The notes under the pieces: model-generated
What the model was told of the DNA's origin: nothing
The model's input: the letters and a program-made list of their open reading frames with translations, nothing else
Databases searched by the model: none
Assembly (NCBI GenBank): GCA_036269075.1
Contig: DATASX010000004.1
Span: forward strand, 62,001-126,000
Source of the DNA: Sporichthyaceae bacterium
Lineage (GTDB): Bacteria; Actinomycetota; Actinomycetes; Sporichthyales; Sporichthyaceae
Reading direction: 5' to 3'
Length of the DNA: 64,000 nucleotides
Translations under genes and position numbers: made by a program
In this document: positions 61,013-64,000 of the stretch, piece after piece
Numbering within the stretch: position 1 is the first letter of the stretch
How the letters are laid out: each line of letters begins with the position of its first letter

Positions 61013-62019
61013 GGCCACATTCCTCGGAAGTAGGGACCGGGTACCCCGGCGCGGGCGTAGTCGCCCTTGGGGTCGTAGACCTTCGTGTTCGCGTAGACCC
61101 AGGGGGCGAGGGTGTCGCCACTGTTGGTCAGCCGGTAGGACGCCCAAACGGCGTTGTACGGGACGTACCCCAGTGCGGTGATCAGGACCGCGACGGCGAT
61201 CTCGCCGGCGACCGGGCGGTGGCGCAGGATGCGGATACGCGAAGCGATCCGGGTTCCCACCCGTGACCCGTCCGGTGCGCGCTGCAGCAGCACCGCCGTC
61301 AGGCCGGTGAGCACCGACAGGGTCAGCGGATCCGTCCACGGGTACTGCCACGGAGTCTGTCCGCGGATCGCGGCCCAGCCAGGGATCTGGGTGTAGGTCC
61401 AGTACTCGATCCGGCACATGAACAGATTGACCAGCACCCAGTTGATCGGGATCGCGACGGCGAACGTGACACCGAAGACCGTCCGCAGCGGCCGAGGCAG
61501 GGTCGTGGTGCGCCGCGCGAAAAGGGAAGTGATCGCCAGCGCCGGGAAGATGAACAGGTACGGGTAAGCGACGGTGTTGATGATCGGCTCGACCGTCGGG
61601 GAGACATCGAAGAAAGACCAACTCGTCGGGAAATGCAGAAGTTCGGGGTTCATCGCCGCCGAACTGGTCCAGTTCGCGAATGCGTCGGTCAGCCCGCCCA
61701 TGACGAACAAGCCGGCCAGCACAGGCAGCGCTGGATGGAGCCGGCCGTGCCGGCGCGACCAGAGCACGAAGTGCGTCAGAAACAGGCTCGAGGCGATCAG
61801 CGTCGCGATCTGGACGGTCGTGATCCAGTGGTGGTAGCCCCACAGCTGCGGATAGGACTCCACCGACCGGTCGGCGAGAATGCGGCCGCCCGGGCCGTGC
61901 TCGGCGGTGAGCAGTACGACAGTCACGAGCGCGCAGGCAGCGCCGAGGGTGGCAATCGCGAGCGGCCGGGCCGGGCCACGCGCGGCCTCCGGGCGGACCT
62001 CGTTGGCGAGGGTGACCAC
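61009..62019 (-). CDS. AveC-family spirocyclase-like polytopic membrane protein
   Basis: A protein of about 336 residues with eight or more helices (LAIATLGAACALVTVVLLTA; WITTVQIATLIASSLFLTHF; FVMGGLTDAFANWTSSAAMN). The segments FFDVSPTVEPIINTVAYPYL and NLFMCRIEYWTYTQIPGWAA with TPWQYPWTDPLTLSVLTG match what I recall of the AveC family, whose founder closes the spiroketal in avermectin biosynthesis. Members are common in actinobacteria, mostly uncharacterised. The start is uncertain: GTG 62019 is used, while a TTG at 62055 lies inside the operator. It heads a two-gene minus-strand operon controlled by triplet G. Confidence 0.75.
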   Translation of the reverse strand: MVTLANEVRPEAARGPARPLAIATLGAACALVTVVLLTAEHGPGGRILADRSVESYPQLWGYHHWITTVQIATLIASSLFLTHFVLWSRRHGRLHPALPVLAGLFVMGGLTDAFANWTSSAAMNPELLHFPTSWSFFDVSPTVEPIINTVAYPYLFIFPALAITSLFARRTTTLPRPLRTVFGVTFAVAIPINWVLVNLFMCRIEYWTYTQIPGWAAIRGQTPWQYPWTDPLTLSVLTGLTAVLLQRAPDGSRVGTRIASRIRILRHRPVAGEIAVAVLITALGYVPYNAVWASYRLTNSGDTLAPWVYANTKVYDPKGDYARAGVPGPYFRGMWP

Positions 62020-62046
62020 GGAATCAGGCTTTCGGAAAATCGTCGA

Positions 62047-62084
62047 ATTTGTCAAGTGCTAAACAATTGTGAGCGCGACCATCG
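62047..62084. promoter_or_regulatory. Operator triplet G (shared regulon motif)
   Basis: Half-sites ATTTGTC (62047-62053), ACAATTG (62063-62069) and ACCATCG (62078-62084), with offsets of 14 and 15 bases. It fills the gap between the divergent AveC-family gene and the membrane protein starting at 62091; the third half-site ends only 6 bases before that ATG. Confidence 0.65.
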
Positions 62085-62090
62085 AGGTGC

Positions 62091-62909
62091 ATGATTTCGA
62101 CCATGAAGGACGGATACGACCCGCGGGTCGTCCTGGAGAACACCGACCACCGGTTCGCGCTGATTCTGATGTGTGCCGGGATCGCCGGGATCGGCGGCTA
62201 CATGCAGTACCTCGGCGCGATGCGCCGTGGTCAGCGTGACCAGATCTTCTGCATCCCGCTGGCGACCAACCTGTGGAACATGGCCCACGACACCAGCTTC
62301 GTCGGCTCCTACCGAACCTGGTTCGACGGCCCGTACGACTTCTGGTTGCTGAAGATGTTCTGGGTCGGCCTGATCGTGTTCTCGGCCTTCGAACTGGTCG
62401 TGATCAGTCAGATCATCCGGTACTCGCGGGAGGATCTTTTCGGCGCCGGATGCAGCGTGCCGCGGGCGATCGCGATCTACGCGTTCCTGCAGACGTTCGT
62501 CTACGGAATCTTCTGGTGGTTCCGGACGATCACCGACGACCCGTTGGAGTACTACGGCCTGACCACGACGGTGATCATGGCCTCGGCGTTCAACATCCAG
62601 ATGATGCGGGCCCGGGGCAGCCGCCGCGGCATGAGCGAGTTCATCCTCTGGGGCTACCTGATCCTGTCCGCGGGGTTCTGGCCCTGGATGATGCTGAGCG
62701 ACAACCACTTCTGCCACCCGATCTACTGGCTGCTCGCGATCGGCAACCTCGGGGTCGACATCGCCTCGATCCGGTACTACCGGAGCCTGCCGGAATACGT
62801 TCCCTCTTCGTCAGGACGCGGGCGTCAGGTGCAACGGCAGGCTGCTGATGCCGCGCAGGATGAAGCTGCGGTGGTAGGGCAGGCCGGCGGGGTCCCCGGC
62901 CGGACGTAG
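62091..62909 (+). CDS. Polytopic membrane protein, possibly related to membrane terpene cyclases (Pyr4/DmtA type)
   Basis: A 272-residue protein with about seven predicted helices (FALILMCAGIAGIGGYMQYL; MFWVGLIVFSAFELVVISQI; AIAIYAFLQTFVYGIFWWFR; SEFILWGYLILSAGFWPWMM). The sequence FCIPLATNLWNMAHDTSFVG at helix 2-3 sits where Pyr4-type cyclases have an NxxWE motif, and RGSRRGMSEF recalls their SRG loop, but the key Glu is not conserved, so the relation is tentative. ATG 62091 has GAGG very close; ATG 62103 is the alternative. The last ~33 codons (Gln/Ala-rich) overlap the convergent P450 gene and may not be important. Confidence 0.7.
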   Translation: MISTMKDGYDPRVVLENTDHRFALILMCAGIAGIGGYMQYLGAMRRGQRDQIFCIPLATNLWNMAHDTSFVGSYRTWFDGPYDFWLLKMFWVGLIVFSAFELVVISQIIRYSREDLFGAGCSVPRAIAIYAFLQTFVYGIFWWFRTITDDPLEYYGLTTTVIMASAFNIQMMRARGSRRGMSEFILWGYLILSAGFWPWMMLSDNHFCHPIYWLLAIGNLGVDIASIRYYRSLPEYVPSSSGRGRQVQRQAADAAQDEAAVVGQAGGVPGRT

Positions 62910-64000
62910 GTCGGCGAAGCGGGCCAGCAGGTACTCGACCGCGATGCGCAGTTCCAGCTTCGCGACGTTGGCGCCCAGGCAGAAGTGCTCGAACTGGGCG
63001 AAGGCCAGGTGCAGAGCCCGGTCGGCCTCGAGGTCGACGTGCTCGGGCTCGGAGAACGTCGAGGGGTCGCGGTTGCCGGAGCCGTAGACCAACCAGATCA
63101 ACGAGTTCGCCGGGATGGACGTGCCACCGACGGTGGCGTCGGCGGTGCTGAGCCGGAACATGCCTTGCACCGGGGCCTCGATCCGCAGCATCTCCTCCAC
63201 CAGCGGCCCGACCAGTGCGGCGTTGGAGCGCACCCGCTGGGCCAGCTCCGGGTCGGATGCCAACCGGGCCAGCAATGTGGTGGCCATGTTGGTCGTGGTC
63301 TCGTTGCCGGCCACCAGGAACTGCACGAGCATCTGGAGGATCTCCTCGACGCGCAGCGGTTCGGCGTCGCGGGTCCGGGCGGAGACCAGGTCTGTCAGCA
63401 GGTCGTCGCGAGGTTCGCTGCGCCGCGACTCGATCTGGTCGGTGAAGTAGTCGTAGAAGTTGTCGACCGCCTCGAAGATCTCGGCGATCTGTTCGGCGGT
63501 CTGATCGACGGCACCGACGCCGGCGGTGAATGCGTTGGACCAGCGTTTGAACGTGTCCATGTGTGACGGCGGTACGCCGAGCATCGTGGCGATCACCGTC
63601 ATCGGCAGCGGGATCGAGAACATCGGCACGACGTCGACCGGGCCGTGCGCGGCGGCCTCGACCAGGCGGTCCAGCAGTTCCTCGGTAAGTGCCCGGACAT
63701 CAGGTTCGAGGAGCTTGATCCGGCGGGCACCGAAGGCGTTTCGGACCAGGTCGCGTTGCCGCTTGTGCAACGGGGGATCGGTGAACAGCAGTACCGGCGA
63801 CTCGGCGATCCGCAGCCGTCGTTCCGCCTGCGCGCGCAGGCGCGGTGCGGTGGCCGGGTCGTCGATGAGCTTCCTCGCCAGGCCGGTCACCGAACTCGGG
63901 CCGCTGGCCATCGCGGAGGAGAACGTCGCGGTGTCCCGCAGGATCTCCATGATGTCGTGGTACCGGGTGACCACCCAGCCGCCGAGTCTGGTGTTGTGCG
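62811..64000 (-). CDS. Cytochrome P450, N-terminus cut by right window edge
   Basis: About 396 visible residues of a P450; the frame continues past 64000 (NTRLGGWVVTRYHDIMEILR is readable at the edge), so roughly 30-50 N-terminal residues are missing. Signatures are the I-helix QFLVAGNETTTNMATTLLAR, the K-helix EEMLRIEAPVQGMFR and the haem loop LAFAQFEHFCLGANVAKLEL. It resembles the P450 at 57998-59275 but with clear divergence, so the two probably act at different positions or steps. Its 3' end overlaps the convergent membrane-protein gene by 99 bases. The promoter lies outside the window. Confidence 0.92.
   Translation of the reverse strand, partial: HNTRLGGWVVTRYHDIMEILRDTATFSSAMASGPSSVTGLARKLIDDPATAPRLRAQAERRLRIAESPVLLFTDPPLHKRQRDLVRNAFGARRIKLLEPDVRALTEELLDRLVEAAAHGPVDVVPMFSIPLPMTVIATMLGVPPSHMDTFKRWSNAFTAGVGAVDQTAEQIAEIFEAVDNFYDYFTDQIESRRSEPRDDLLTDLVSARTRDAEPLRVEEILQMLVQFLVAGNETTTNMATTLLARLASDPELAQRVRSNAALVGPLVEEMLRIEAPVQGMFRLSTADATVGGTSIPANSLIWLVYGSGNRDPSTFSEPEHVDLEADRALHLAFAQFEHFCLGANVAKLELRIAVEYLLARFADLRPAGDPAGLPYHRSFILRGISSLPLHLTPAS

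Overview
The window is very GC-rich with dense, translationally coupled genes. It encodes a mycothione reductase, three luciferase-like (probably F420-dependent) oxidoreductases and many acyl-CoA and steroid-type catabolic enzymes, so it comes from a high-GC actinobacterium (Actinomycetota). A Sporichthya- or Frankia-like soil or water organism would fit, but I cannot place it further from the sequence alone. No rRNA, tRNA, CRISPR array or intact mobile element was seen.

Layout. 1-15.3 kb: a catabolic block. On the minus strand from 5624 it encodes a DUF35 protein, a thiolase-fold Ltp2-like protein, an alpha-methylacyl-CoA racemase, a crotonase, an acyl-CoA ligase and an uncharacterised protein cut by the window edge. 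Diverging on the plus strand from 5732 are a MaoC hydratase, a SnoaL-like protein, a PpdK-like protein, a ketosteroid-dehydrogenase-like flavoprotein, an LLM oxidoreductase and a second ligase. An SDR and a 2-oxoacid dehydrogenase E1 pair follow. 15.4-22.2 kb: nitrate assimilation (a NarK-type carrier with an unusual C-terminal beta-domain extension, a MarR regulator, and a nitrate reductase fused to its own CPR-like reductase). 22.2-41.5 kb: a mixed region with a dead HNH gene, an acyl-CoA dehydrogenase/SDR/epoxide-hydrolase-like operon, AraC and NarL regulators, mycothione reductase, a secreted copper radical oxidase with a companion protein, a third ligase, an orphan cytochrome-oxidase III/IV-like pair, and a methyltransferase/glyoxalase operon. 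41.8-49.1 kb: a seven-gene coupled operon for a Liv-type ABC importer preceded by three uncharacterised membrane proteins. 49.1-64 kb: pairs of divergent genes for two paralogous proteins of unknown function, P450s, SDR, SnoaL and epoxide-hydrolase folds, a PEP-utilising protein, and four polytopic membrane proteins including one or more related to the AveC spirocyclase family.

The main discovery is a shared regulatory element. Seven intergenic regions (near 5.7, 15.25, 41.8, 50.2, 52.8, 59.3 and 62.06 kb) carry the same three-part motif: an inverted half-site (consensus AATAGTC), then ACTATTG starting 14 bases after the first T of the TAGTC core, then a further ACTATTG-like half-site exactly 15 bases on. 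It sits in front of the catabolic block, the E1 pair, the ABC importer operon and the P450/AveC block, but was not seen in the intervening 15.4-41.5 kb. These outer genes therefore look like one regulon for import and breakdown (or modification) of a hydrophobic, probably branched isoprenoid- or steroid-like compound. The regulator is not obvious in the window.
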